A DNA stretch of 64,000 nucleotides from Prorocentrum cordatum (lineage: Eukaryota; Sar; Dinophyceae; Prorocentrales; Prorocentraceae): the NCBI GenBank assembly GCA_963575745.1, contig CAUYUJ010005758.1:227501-291500 (forward strand), written 5' to 3'. The position numbers and the translations under genes are program-made. The notes under the pieces were generated by a model. That model saw only the letters and a list, made by a program, of their open reading frames with translations, did no database searches and was not told where the DNA came from. Shown here piece by piece: positions 32,321 to 44,066 of this stretch; position 1 is the first letter of the stretch; the number at the start of each line of letters is the position of its first letter.

Positions 32321-32654
32321 CATGTAGAACTTGTACAATGCGTTCGCCCTCCCAGGCGGCAGACGCCGCCGAGGGGGGGGAGCGGGGAAGGGGGAAGGGG
32401 GGGGGGGCGGGGGCATAGCAGCGTCGAGAGTTCGATCCCATTGCCTACGTCCCGAGGAGGAGGAGGAGAATTCCCAGAACCAACACAGGATGCCCCACAA
32501 AGCCCTGAAACCTTCCTCCCTGTTGTTCTCCCTACTAGGTGAGGAAGAGAGGGAGCACGATGTGGACCAGTAGTAGCCAGACGCCAGAGGAGCAGTAGCA
32601 GGAACAGGGGAGAACATGAAACAGGAAAGACGAGAGGAAGGAGGAAGATGTGGA

Positions 32655-32764
32655 GCAGGATGATGAGGAGGAGAACGAAGATGAAGATGATGATGATGCT
32701 GACGATGATGCAGGGCATAATGATGATGACGACGATGCTGCTGATGATGATGCTGCTGATGCTA

Positions 32765-32815
<51 letters not shown>

Positions 32816-32887
32816 CTGCCGATGGTGAGGATGATGATGCTGATGATGATGATGATGCTGATGCTGATGCTGATGCTGATGATGCTG

Positions 32888-32919
<32 letters not shown>

Positions 32920-33010
32920 GAGGATGATGATGATGAGGCGGGTGATGATGATGATGATGAGGATGATGATGAGGATGCTGATTATGATGAATATGATGAT
33001 GATGATGATA

Positions 33011-33091
<81 letters not shown>

Positions 33092-33250
33092 CTGATGCTG
33101 ATGCTGATGCTGATGCTGCTGGTGATGATGCTGCTAGTGATGATGTTGATGACGATGCTGATTATGTTGGTGACGACGGTGATGGTGGTGGTAACGGCGA
33201 TACAAATGGTGATGGTGATACTGATGATGCTCATGATGAGGGACTGAGAG
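32655..33250. repeat. (GAT)n microsatellite, about 600 bp
   Basis: GATGAT with GCT and GAC interruptions; long pure runs at 32766-32812 and 33010-33090. It abuts the 3' end of the minus-strand LINE at 33256. Confidence 0.92.
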
Positions 33251-33255
33251 ACTGA

Positions 33256-33807
33256 CTAAATCGGATCCCGAAGGAAACGCTCGGCACAACGGCCGCAAGA
33301 AGAGAGCTCTATTCTCCTCTGGAGGGAGCTCGAAAGCCTGGCCTCCGCACGGACTCCCTTAAACCACGAAGCGAATTCCACCACCGCGGAAGGGGAGGCG
33401 AAGCCGTGAAGGGAGGCCACATCAGAATCCAACAACTGAGGGAACCACAGCCCATGCGACGACGGCAACAACGACGACGACGGACCGGCACGCTCCCTCA
33501 GCCTGTCCTCGCCGCCCGTGGCGGCGACACCAGCGCCGCTCTGAAGCGACAGCAGTCGCGGCGCCCATGCCTCGACCTGCTCGGGCGTCGGGCCTGATAC
33601 GTCGCCGATCCTGGCTTGGACCCGCTCGGGAAAAAGACCCCTCCTAAGTCGGGACCTCTGCGTCCGGAGATCCGGGGCCGACGGGCCCTGGCAAGGACCA
33701 TCCAGGCCCTCGCCCCGCCGTACCTGTCGAAACATTGAAGCGCCACACCTCTTGCAGAAAAGCACATGCTCCCCAGGCTGCACCTCATAGCCGCCCTCCA
33801 GGCCCAC
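33256..33807 (-). pseudogene. C-terminal Cys/His domain of the second LINE
   Basis: A 183-codon frame: GEHVLFCKRCGASMFRQVRR, a Cys at GPCQGP, and a basic RSRLRRGLFPERVQARIGDV segment typical of the end of dinoflagellate LINE proteins. The tail has a second Cys pair, ELSSCGRCAERFL. Start uncertain, because upstream frames are disrupted by TCC. Confidence 0.65.
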
Positions 33808-34244
33808 AAGGCCCGCCTGGACAACACAGTCCCATTAAAGCTCCAAGGGGCCCCTGAGCTCTGGACAATGTCCTCAAGATAAGGAGGAGGAGAAGGAGGA
33901 GGAGGAGGAGGAGGAGGAGGGGGAGGATAGGGCTGAGCAGCAGCGGCAGGAGCCGCACCCACAAGGGCCGCGCCCTCAACGCCCTCAAACGGACGCACCC
34001 CCTCCTGAACACAGGCCTCCTCGAGAGCCTCCTAGAATTCAGGATCGATCTCCACTGTGAGATCCGAAGTCCCAACAACCCCTTCAGAGTCAACGAGCGC
34101 AGAGTCCCCGAACACTTGCTGGGCCCTCGCATGCCATCTCGTCGCAACCACTGCAAGGCCCTCCAAACCCTGAACGAAAAGCACCTGCTGGGAGGGAACG
34201 TGCCACCGGCGAGCCCCGAGCTTAGCGTAGTGGTCCGCAGCCCT

Positions 34245-34918
34245 GTTGCCACACTCTGCAGTCCAATGTGAACCTTGACCTTAAACACACTCGCTTTTGG
34301 ACCGACCCTAATCCACGAGCCGTACCAGAAGTGCTTTCTGGGATGCAGCTCTGCAAGGGCAACGCCCGGAACCAGGGCGCAACCGATGGACGCAGAGCAA
34401 TCAGAGCAAACGTGCAGGGGGAGCTCTTCAATCCATTCTGAATGATCGGCAAGAGCAGAGACGGCCATGTCTTCACCGTCTCTCGCCTGCTGGAGAGGCG
34501 CTACATGCAGGGGCACAATCCCATAGCAGGCTCTGATAACAGTGCCTGCTCTGTCAATCTGGACGATCGAGAAGCCAGCCCTGCTGATTCCCGACAGCGT
34601 TGTGTGGAAGGCACTGCCGTCTACGAGAACTGGGCCCGAAAAGCGCCACCCGGCAGGAAACCCAACCCACCAGAGCTTGACCTCAGGCTCAACCTGGGGA
34701 AAAGACCAGCGCGGAGATGGGAAGAGGCAGCGACAGAAGAGCTCGCCGTGCACTTCACTTGTTTCATGAATGCGCCGGGCAGCCTGTTTCAGGAAGGACG
34801 GGCATTCCTCCCTCCTGATGTGCTTTAAACATGGGCACTCGTAGAACCTGTGATAGAAGGTCCCTCTGGCCCCGCAGAGCAAGTACTTATCGTGCTGACT
34901 TTTCTCTTGGCTGAACAA
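34245..34918 (-). pseudogene. Zinc finger and RNase H of the second LINE
   Basis: YLLCGARGTFYHRFYEC is the finger, with its first Cys replaced by Tyr. RNase H follows: PVLVDGSAFHTTLSGISRAG (first Asp), ARDGEDMAVSALADHSEW (Glu), LHVCSDCSASIGCALVPG (second Asp) and KVKVHIG (His). After about 34250 the frame runs on into leucines encoded by a TCC tract, so it is no longer LINE-derived there. Confidence 0.8.
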
Positions 34919-35689
34919 GCGCGCTTGCGCCCAATGAGTGCCTCCGACGAGGCTCTGAATTACTGCTTTATGGTGCTGGTCCAGGTCTCGCTAGTCGCTT
35001 TGCTGAGCAACCACGCGAGATGGCTCCAGTGGAACTGGCTGACCCAGGCACCCAGCACACACTTGAGCGCCAGAACATCAGACGCTGCAAGTGCTAATTC
35101 GCGAACTCGCTCGCACACGAAGTCGGCACTAAAATCAGGCAGCGATTACGAAGTACCAAAAATATTGACCGAGAAGGCGTCGTCCATAGAGACACCTACG
35201 CGTGCAGGGGCTAGCAAGGTCGCCTGCTCGGGGTCCACACATTGAGCCCAAGGACGCGCCTTCGACAGCAGCCCGCGGCCAGTTTCCCAGACGGCCCGCA
35301 TGGGGCCGTGCCTGGGGAGGTTCGAAGCGACCGCCAGGGCCCAGTGTTTCCCGACCTCGACGGCATGGACGACCCAAGGATGACGAAAGGCTCCGCGCGG
35401 CGTAGCCCTGAGCCTCAGTCCTACCGAAGACCCGAGAGGGAGCCTCCCTTCGGCTCTGAGAGCCGCAACTCTTAAACCACGCAGCTTACGTTCAGTCACC
35501 GTCACCGCAGACACCCAAACCGCAGTAGCCGTAAGGGAACCCCTCATTGTTGTGCTGACCTGGGCACCGGCCTCGCGTAACTGCAACAGGATGGCCGTTA
35601 CGCGCTGTGCTTTTTAAAAATCGCTTGTCTTGCTCTCCTACTCGCCTGGTCGAGCCATCGTTGGCATCCGTGCCGAGAAATTTGTTACC

Positions 35690-36490
35690 TACGAGCCTAT
35701 CCCAGAGGTCAGAGACAAACGGTCATTCAGGCTGGACGCGAGCTCAGAAGAGCTGGCCAAATACCCGGTCTTGTCCCAGTTGACTCGAAGCCTTTTGGCC
35801 TCCAGACCCTGGACCAGGGCCATCAACGCATCAGGAAGCTGATTAACAACTTGATCTAGATTGCCTACAGCTTGAAGCAAAAAGCCATCTACCAAATTTT
35901 GAAAACAAATGGGAGGAAATCGAGCTTGCAGCTCAACCACAAGCGTGTGCACGAGTAGTTTGGCCAAACCTAGAGCTCCGCTGCATCATGCCGCCACGGT
36001 CCCATTAGCCTGTATAGCAGCACTGACTGCTCCCTGCCAGACGGCGCGCCGAGGAAGCCTATACGCCGCACAGAGACACTTGACGAGCCTGAGCGGAAGC
36101 CAGTCTTGATAGCTTCCGCGCGAAGCTCCTCATGAGAAATATGTTCATAATACTTCGAAAGATCCAGCAGCCCACTGGCCGCCGAGAAGTTGTCAGCCGA
36201 GCGAACTTCAGCATTATGTTGTGAACGTGACCTGAACGATCACACGTGTAGCTCGAGTCTTCCCAGAAGGGAGGGTTGCCAAGACTCCCCTCCCAACGAC
36301 GAGCGCCAGGCTGACGAAGCCTCGACCACACCCGACACCACAACGAGTAGAGAATGATTGGGCGAACCCCCCCTGGGGGAATGGGCTTGCTCAGAGAGAA
36401 CACTAGCAATGTCCAGAGTGGTATCTCCTGCGGGTCCTCCTCCCAAGCGTGGAGAATGTCAAGGAACGCCTGTGCTGTAACGAGCAAGTG
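35690..36490 (-). pseudogene. Reverse transcriptase of the second LINE
   Basis: Early RT motifs: LLVFSLSKPIPPGGVRPIIL (the conserved LPKP..G.RPI), WSRLRQPGARRWE, and later LRVNWDKTGYLASSSEL, the stretch that follows the YxDD palm motif. Frames change between 36060 and 35970 and the central palm part is not readable as a single frame. The upstream linker (WKAWAQTAAKGRGGSQAFQF) joins it at about 36500. Confidence 0.8.
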
Positions 36491-37069
36491 CGCGGTCGAG
36501 GACCTCCAGGGTCAATGGAGGCAGCGGCGCAAGTGGGTCAAGCACCCGCCGATCCCCCTTGCCCTGGAGGGAGGAGGGAGGAGGATCAAGACGCGGGGGA
36601 CCCCCTGGCTGCTCAGATGGGCCAGTCTGACTATCGACCTCGGCCTGCAGGTCCCGGTCTCGGGGATGCTGCTCTTCAGCCCTGCCAGGCTGCGCCCACA
36701 GAGGCTCCCAAGCCTCCAAGATCTTGTCAAAAGCCCGGGACCCGGCCACCGGGAGCGGAGCCTCTCCGGCCTCGTCAGCCGTGAACACCTGCGACTGCTG
36801 GACGGAGTCGCGAACAAACTGGAACGCCTGGCTACCTCCTCTCCCCTTGGCGGCCGTCTGTGCCCAAGCCTTCCATACCTGCGCGGCCGCGTCGCGGGAC
36901 ACACGTTGCAACCTAGCGAGGTGGGCCTTGACAGCCCCCAGAAAGGTGTTGACATCCTGGATCCGCTGAGGCTCGCCAGAGGAGAGCAGATCCTGAGGCT
37001 GTTGCCTGGAAAAAGAACCCCACTCCTTGAGGGGACCCTCCGAGGGCCAGGCGCCAACTTCAATCTTAC

Positions 37070-37520
37070 TGATGGTTATCTTCTGGCGCCTCATGTTGCT
37101 GATGATGAAACAAATGATGGCGTTGGTGATGATGATGCTGCTGCTGATGATGATGGTGATGAGTATGATGATGCTGACGATGCTAACCATGATGATGATG
37201 CTGTCGATGATGACGATGATGATGGTGATGATGATGATGATGTTGATGACTGTGATGATGCTGGTGATGTCGATTATGATGATGACTGTGACGATGATGA
37301 TGATACTGATGATGAGGATGCTGCTGATGATGATGATGATGACGGTCATGCTGATTATGATGATGGTGATGACGATGATCATGATGCTGATGCTGATGAT
37401 GACGATGATGATGATGATGATGGTGGTGATTATGATGGTGATTTTGTTGATGATGGTGATGGTGATCATGATGATGACGACGGTGATGCTGCTGATGGTG
37501 AGCTGATGATGATGATGATA

Positions 37521-37578
<58 letters not shown>

Positions 37579-37585
37579 GGCGAAG
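37070..37585. repeat. (GAT)n microsatellite
   Basis: GATGAT/GCT/GGT triplets, pure at 37510-37580. It truncates the LINE on its left. Confidence 0.9.
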
Positions 37586-39690
37586 GAGGAGAGGAAGGGG
37601 GAGTGGGATGAACAGCAGCAGCAGCAGAAACAGAACAAGAAGAGCAGCCGGAGCAGCAGGAGGAGGCGGTGCAAGAGCAAGAGGTAGATGAGACGAGAAG
37701 GCTGGGAGTTCCAGCTCGCTTGGCCTCACCTGCTGAAGGCCCTGTCCTCGAGCCACCGCGGCACCTGGGTGATGGGCAAGGCAAGAGAAGAACTCGGGCA
37801 GAGCCTCAAGGATAGTTGGGAGGAAAGTGGGGCGAGGGCGGAGAGGTAGAGGGATGAGGGAAGAAGGGCGGGAGAGCAGGGCAAAGGGATAGGAGGGATT
37901 GGGGGGAATGGAGGGAGGAGCACGGTTAGGAGGATGCGGGGGAGGGAGATCAGTAGGCTAAGAAGGATAACCTACGATGGGGATGAGCGAGGCGCCTAGA
38001 GAGAGGAGGAGGGTGACTGGGGAGAAGAATAATGAGTGCGATGATGCTGATGATGACGCAGGAAGTCATGATGCCACGATGGTTATGGCGCTTGCGGTGA
38101 TGATGAGAAAAGGGATTGAACACTGGGAGACCGGAAGGAATAATAGGGCCGAGCTTGGGCGAAGTGTGGGGTCCAGGGATGGGAGGAGAAGAGGAGCACG
38201 AGGATGAGAGAGTGAACGGAGGCCAAAGGTGGATGAGGAGGAAGGGAAGTAACGAATAACCTGATCCCCCGCAGCTGCGGATAAGAGAGGGTGCTTGGCG
38301 GCGCCCTTAGAAGCTACGACGCGCTCGCTGCCAGCGGGATTTGAACCGAAACCGCTACGGACACGCTGCCCCTCTTCGATGAGCCGTCCAAGCGTGCCAG
38401 CGGTGGCCCCCCAGCGTGGCCTCCAAGCGTGGTCACACAGCGTGGCCTCCAAGCGTGACCTTCCAGCGTGGCCTCCCAGCGTGGCCTCCCAGCGTGGCCT
38501 CCCAGCGTGGCCTCCAAGCGTGCCCCTCCCAATATGGCTTCCCAACGTGGCCTCCCAATGTGGCCTCCCAGCGTGGCCGCTGGAGAGGCGACCCAAAGCC
38601 GGACGAATGCAAGCAGGGACACAGTAAGACCGTTCGGGCACCATCTCTCTGACATAACGAAGAGTAGGGAGGCACGAGAGGTGGAGCAGAAGGAGTGGTG
38701 GATGGGGCTATCGCTGGAGATCGGCGAGGGATATCGAGAATGCGGGCGAGGTGAGAAGGGGAAGAGGTGGAAGGAACAATCGAAGGGAAAACACAAGAGG
38801 ATGGAACAAGGGAGGGATGCGAGAGACGGGAGGCAGGAGAAGACATATGGAGGGGGGTGGGGAGGCACGAGCACGAGGACAGGGAGAGAGAGAGAGAGAG
38901 AGAGGCAGGAGGCGGGAAAACGCATGGCACACTTGCAGCCCATCTTTCTGTTGCGTCCAACTCAACGAAATCAGACCACGGTGGATAACAGGGCCCGCCC
39001 TTAGCATACATTGGAAGCGACTCCTGTGATACAATTGCTTTTGTTGGGGGGCGGACGAACGACCCCTCCAGAAAACCATGGGTGCGCACGCAAGGGTAAA
39101 CTCCGGCTGCCATGTTGAACTGCGAGCGGACTTCGAACCTTGCGAACGAGACTGTTTCAACCAGCGCCGCAACTCCCATCTCTCTGCGGAAAGGCTGAGC
39201 ATAATGGTAGAATGTCTCCCACTCATATTTGATAACTGTTCGCTATGTGTGCTCACGTAACCTGGCTGAACTGTATGTGTGATGAGATGATATAGAACGC
39301 GCTACAAGCACTAAAATAAACTTATCGACTTAGATTACCACCTGCAGAAGGTAGATCTGGTGATCGGCAAAGGCCTGATGGGAACTGATAGTTATGCCCA
39401 GTTCGTTTCCGCCTTCTGGTTGTCCTGGGGCGGCCTTTGAACAATTATTTTGCTTCGAGGGATCCCGACCAAAACCTTGAGCGTTTGATCCCGACGTCGC
39501 GCGGTTGTCTAATTGGTCGGCAACTGCCATTCCTGGATCCCAAAACGATTCAACCGACTTCCATGTAGTCACGTTCTTTCATGTTCTTCTCCATTATGTC
39601 AGGTTCTGCTCTCGACGGGCCAGCGTGACGTCGTTACGCTTGTGATGTTAGATGCGTCGTCTATTACTGTTATAATGTTCTTCTTCACTT
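37586..39690. other. Purine-rich and unique DNA with 12-nt repeat; no recognised gene
   Basis: 37600-38260 is G/A-rich. 38398-38580 is a roughly 12-nt tandem repeat, CCAGCGTGGCCTC, about 14 units; frames through it on both strands are repeat-driven (SVASQRGLPAWPP and GRPRWEATLGGHA patterns). A short (GA)n is at 38883-38903. 38930-39690 is unique DNA where I see no gene. Confidence 0.6.
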
Positions 39691-41020
39691 ATACATATAT
39701 ATATATAGGTTTTCTGGTGGAATTGTTATGTTATGCGCATCTCTGTCACCATATGATATGAGATGTTATGGTATGGCCTGCTCTGTGGCACGATGTTTGA
39801 CATAATCAACTATGTCAAAGTATGTTCTAGTATGCTCTGTTCCGTGATGATGTTGGCAGCTCGGCTCAATATATTGTCTCATGATCTGCGCTGCTAGAAT
39901 GTTTGTCTATGCTTCGCTGTCGTAGTATAATATTTCCGTGATGCAATCAAGATCTGATATGATATGTAATGTCATGTCATGTTATGTTACGATTGGTGAT
40001 GCTATGATATGTTGTGTTATGTCGTTGTCTGTTATGTCATGTTCCGCTCTGGTATGTTCCGTGATATTACGGTTGTTGACGGCCCTGTATCGTATATGAT
40101 AATCTGCTCTGCTAGTATGTAGCGCTGTGATATGCTGTCGTGTTTTGATGTGTTCGGTGATGCTGCGTCATAACATGCTACGTTACGTTAAGGTGTTTTA
40201 TGTTATGCACGGTTATGCTGTGTTATGTCATGTTATGTCGTCTTGTGCTGTCATGTGATGCGCTGGTGTATTATGTCATGTGGTGTGATGCCCTATGTTG
40301 TCATGGCCTTGCTATATTATGGTATGTCATGTTATGTCATGCTCGTGTTCTGTCCTGTCATGGTATGATGTGTCATGTTGTGTTCTGTCTTGTTCGTCGT
40401 CGCTGTGCTCTGCTGCCGTGTTATGACAGTCTCTGTGATGCTGATCCATGATATGATATCTGTGCAATGTTATGCTAGGCTCTGTTATGTTATGCTGTGG
40501 TCTGTCGTCCTCTGCTCTGGCATGTTATGTTATTGTATGTTATGTGATGTTATGTTTGTTGACGGTATGTTCTGCTGTCGCTATGCTCTGCTGTCTTGGT
40601 ATGATGTATGTTGTGATGCTGCGCCATGAGCTGGTATGGTATGCCAAGACGTGCTGTGTTTGCTCGGGTATATTCTACTATGTTGTGTTATGTCGTTTTC
40701 TGTTATGTCATTATATGACCTGGTGTGCTATGTGATGTTCTTTTATGCCCTAGTCTGTAATGACATTGCTATTTTCTGTTCTGTCATGCTATGTCATGTT
40801 CGTGCTGTGTCATGTTGTGTTCTGCCGTGTTCGTCGTCGCTATGCACTGCTGTCGTGTTATGATATGTGTTCTTTGATGTTGTGCCATGATATGATATGT
40901 TCTGTCAATATGTGTTCTGCGATGATCGGTTATGTTATGTTATCTGACGTCATGTTTTCTGTTATGTCCTGTTCTGTCCTACTATGATAAGTGATGTTCC
41001 GGTATGCTAATGTAGCATGG
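39691..41020. repeat. ATGTT-rich island
   Basis: About 1.3 kb dominated by GTTATGTCATGTTATG-like decamers on the plus strand; AT-richer than anything around it. A longer unit with TTCGTCGTCGCTGTGCTCTG recurs at about 40390 and 40825, with a related TGCTGTCGCTATGCTCTG at about 40570. Plus frames stay open for 75-90 codons with M/C/Y-rich translations; they look repeat-encoded. Confidence 0.75.
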
Positions 41021-41054
41021 CATGTGTTCTTGAAACCTAACAATCCCAACCTGT

Positions 41055-41765
41055 CGGGTGGGGAAACAAGGATTCCCTGTGGCAGCCTTATACGAGAATT
41101 CCGCTGTGGCGGTTTTACAACAAGTTTCAATTTTGTGACGGCGTTCTAAACGACATCATTTTGCGGCGGCGTTGCACTGTGATTCCTCTTGCTGTGGCCT
41201 TACAAGGAATTTCATTGCGCGGCGGTCTGATGCAAAGATTCCTGCCCTGGCGGTCTTGCAAACGGATTTCGTTTGTGGCAGCGTTGCGAATACTCTTTCG
41301 TCTGCAGACTTACAAACTGGTTCCTGTGTGGCGGCCTCCCAAAAGGATAGCCGGTGGCGAGTTTACGCACATATTCCTTCTGCGGTGTCCAATCAGATCT
41401 CGGGAACACCCATGGAAAAACAAGGAAAACAATGAACAACTAAATAATCACTAAAGACAGCTGAAAAGCAAGGAGCAACAAACAAATAGTACGACAACAC
41501 ACGAACTCCGATAAAATTCAGTGAAGAAGCGCATGCAAACACCATAGTTGTTGTGCTTTTCGCTGCGATTTCATTTTTTCGCTGAGTTTCCGTGTGTTCC
41601 TGATTTCCGCGGCGGGCTGCGGAAAACTGTTCGGCTGCATTGCACAAGGATCCCGCTTGTGGCGAGATTGCTCAAGGACTCGTTTTTGTGACGGCGTTGC
41701 AAACAAATCCTTCTTGTGGCGGCCTCACCACAGGTTTCCGCTCGTGGCAGCCCCCCACGGAAAGA
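41055..41765. repeat. Degenerate 30-31-nt repeat (two blocks)
   Basis: Units built around TGTGGCGGCCTTACAAA, each followed by a CGGATTCC-like end, run from about 41055 to 41395 and resume at 41640-41760. The two blocks are separated by unique AT-richer DNA (41400-41590). About 15 units, strongly diverged. Confidence 0.7.
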
Positions 41766-41769
41766 AAAT

Positions 41770-42215
41770 AAAGCCCTGGGACAAGTGCACCTATGACAGC
41801 ACACAGGGAACAATGGAAAACATAACAACCACTTTGAAACACGCGGCGGGAACCAACACAACCACGTGAAAAACATATGATAACAACACATGTGGTGTGA
41901 TTTGTCGCGGATGTCCGTGGTGGCGACCTTGCCTTCATTGTTATCATTGCGTCTTTGGTTTCCCGCGGCGGGCTGGCGAAAACGAAGAGAAAGGTCAAGA
42001 AGTTGGGAGGATGCGCGCTCCGACAACGGCGACGGCGGGCAACGAACGACGACGAACGGCACACGCGGACGGCGGCGAGGGCGGGCCTGGGGCGACGGAG
42101 AACAGCGTCCGCCGGCCTGGCAAGGCCCAGCGACCGCGGCCGCGCCCCATAGAGGTCCCAAGCGCCCAAGTGGAAAAACGTCGTCCCACTCCGCTGAACC
42201 TCCCATGAGCCCACG
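41770..42215. other. No recognised gene
   Basis: Unique DNA passing into GC-rich sequence; open frames in several registers without motifs. Confidence 0.35.
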
Positions 42216-42224
42216 AAAAGGGCG

Positions 42225-43975
42225 ACACATTCACACTTCGCAGGCCCCCAGCAAGCCGCAAGGTCTCAACTGGATCCCCGTAAAGCTCCAACACGCGTAA
42301 CCTCCCAGGAGCCAACGAACATGACGATAATGTCACACTTCGCAGCCCTCCAGGGAGCCGCGAGGTCTCGACGGGACTTCGCTGGACCTCCCAAGAGACC
42401 ACGACATAGGCGACAAGTTCAGACTTCGCAGCCCCCCAGGGAGCCGCGAGGTCGATTGGATCCCCGTACATTTCCACTCCGCGCGATCTCCCAGGAACCC
42501 ACGAACGTGCGCGACAGGTTTCACACTTCGCAGCCCCTCAGGGAAACGCGAGGTCTCAACTGGATCCCCATGCGACTCCACTCCGCGCGACCTCCCAGGA
42601 GCCCACGACAGTGTCGATACATTCACACTTCGCAGCCCTCCAGGTAGCCGCGAGGTCTCGACGGGACACATGTACAACTCCACCCCGCTGAACCTCCCAG
42701 GAGCCCACGAAAATGGCAACCAATCCACACTTCGCAACACCCCCCCACCCCAGGGAGCCGCGAAGTCTCGACGGGATCCCTGTGTAACTCCGTTCCGATG
42801 GACCCCCCCAAGGGCCCACGAATGTGGCGAGAAACAAGCCCACGAGCATGGCGACAATTGCGCACTTCGCAGCCCCCCCCCAACGAGCCGCGAGGTCCCA
42901 ACTGGATCCCCGCACAACTCCGCTCCGCGCCACCTCCCAGGAGCCCACGAAAGCGGGCGGTAGCGATAGCACAAACCAAAGAGCGACGGCACGCGAACCA
43001 TGCTCGCGACGGGAGGCAGGAAGTAGAAGGCAAAAAGCAAGAGGTGGAAGAAGAAGGAGGAGACTCGACCACAACGCTCTATTCAAAACGAGAACCCGAC
43101 ACGGGAGGTTTGAGAACCGAGAGGTCTCAACTGGATCCCCGTACACATTCACTCCGCGCGACCTCCCAAGAACCCACGGAAACGACAACAATGTCACACG
43201 TCGCAGCCGCCCAAGGAGCCGCGAGGTCTCAACTGGATCCCCGTAAAACTTCACTTCGCTGGACCTTCCAGGAGCCCATGAATGTGGCGACAATTCCGCA
43301 CTTCGCAACCCCCATTGGAGCCGCGAAATCTCGACGGGACCCCCGTACAATTCCAACCCGCGCGACCTCCCAAGAACCCACGACAATGGCGACACGTTTC
43401 GCACTTCGCAGTCCTCCAAGGAGCCGCGAGGTCTCAACTGGATCCCCGTACAACTCCACTCCGCGCGACCTCCCAAGAACCCACGGAAACGACAACAATG
43501 TCACACGTCGCAGCCGCCCAAGGAGCCGCGAGGTCTCAACTGGATCCCCGTAGAACTTCACTTCGCTGGACCTTCCGGGAGCACATGAATGTGGCGACAA
43601 TTCCGCACTTCGCAACCCCCATTGGAGCCGCGAAATCTCAACTGGACCCCCGTGCAAATCCACTCCGCTGGACCTCCCAGGAGCCCGCGACAAACGCGAC
43701 AAGTTTCACACTTCGCAGCCCCCAGGGAGCCCCCGTACAACTCCGCTCCGCTGGACACCCCAAGTGCCCGCGAACGTGGCAACAGGTTTCACGCTTCGCA
43801 GCCCTCCAAGGAGCCGCGACGTCCTCACTGGATCCCCGTGCAACTCCTCTACGCGTGACCTCCAAGGAGCCCACGAACGTGGCGACAATTTCTCACTTCG
43901 CAGCTCCCCAATGAGCCGCGAGGCCCCTACTGGATCCCCGTACAACTCCACTCTGCGCGACCTCTCCCAGCAAGC
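42225..43975. repeat. About 105-nt tandem satellite, roughly 15 units
   Basis: Each unit contains CACTTCGCAGCCCCCAGG, GAGCCGCGAGGTCTCAACTG, GATCCCCGTACAACTCC, and ends GACCTCCCAGGAGCCCACGA. Anchor positions of CTTCGCAG or CGTCGCAG: about 42233, 42342, 42424, 42525, 42629, 42729, 42862, 43197, 43300, 43403, 43502, 43607, 43710, 43796 and 43897. An unrelated 150-bp segment (42955-43110) interrupts it. Translations on either strand merely repeat. Confidence 0.9.
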
Positions 43976-44066
43976 CCGCCGAGGGCGGCCGGCAGCACCT
44001 CGGAGCTCGCGGCAGCAGCAGCAGCTGGGAGGTGGGCCCTCTCCTGGCACCAGGGCGGCCGGGCGG

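Larger units (their letters stand above)
33256..37065 (-). mobile_element. Second LINE, 5'-truncated and decayed
   Basis: Read on the minus strand: pre-RT linker (about 37000-36460), reverse transcriptase (36490-35690), post-RT region (35590-35140), CCHC-like finger and RNase H (34920-34250) and the C-terminal Cys domain (33807-33256). The endonuclease and ORF1 are absent; the element stops at a (GAT)n tract at 37070 and ends at another at 33250. A TCC tract (33880-33930) has grown inside it between RNase H and the C-terminal domain. Domain order equals that of the plus-strand LINE at 13-19 kb, but the sequences differ, so it is another lineage or a very old copy. Confidence 0.87.

Noticed and set aside
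39513-39761. Similarity between the frame here (GQRDVVTLVMLDASSI) and one near 47366 (GRRDIVTPAMTDLSLN)
   Set aside because: Short, interrupted match in otherwise unrelated sequence; may be coincidence.
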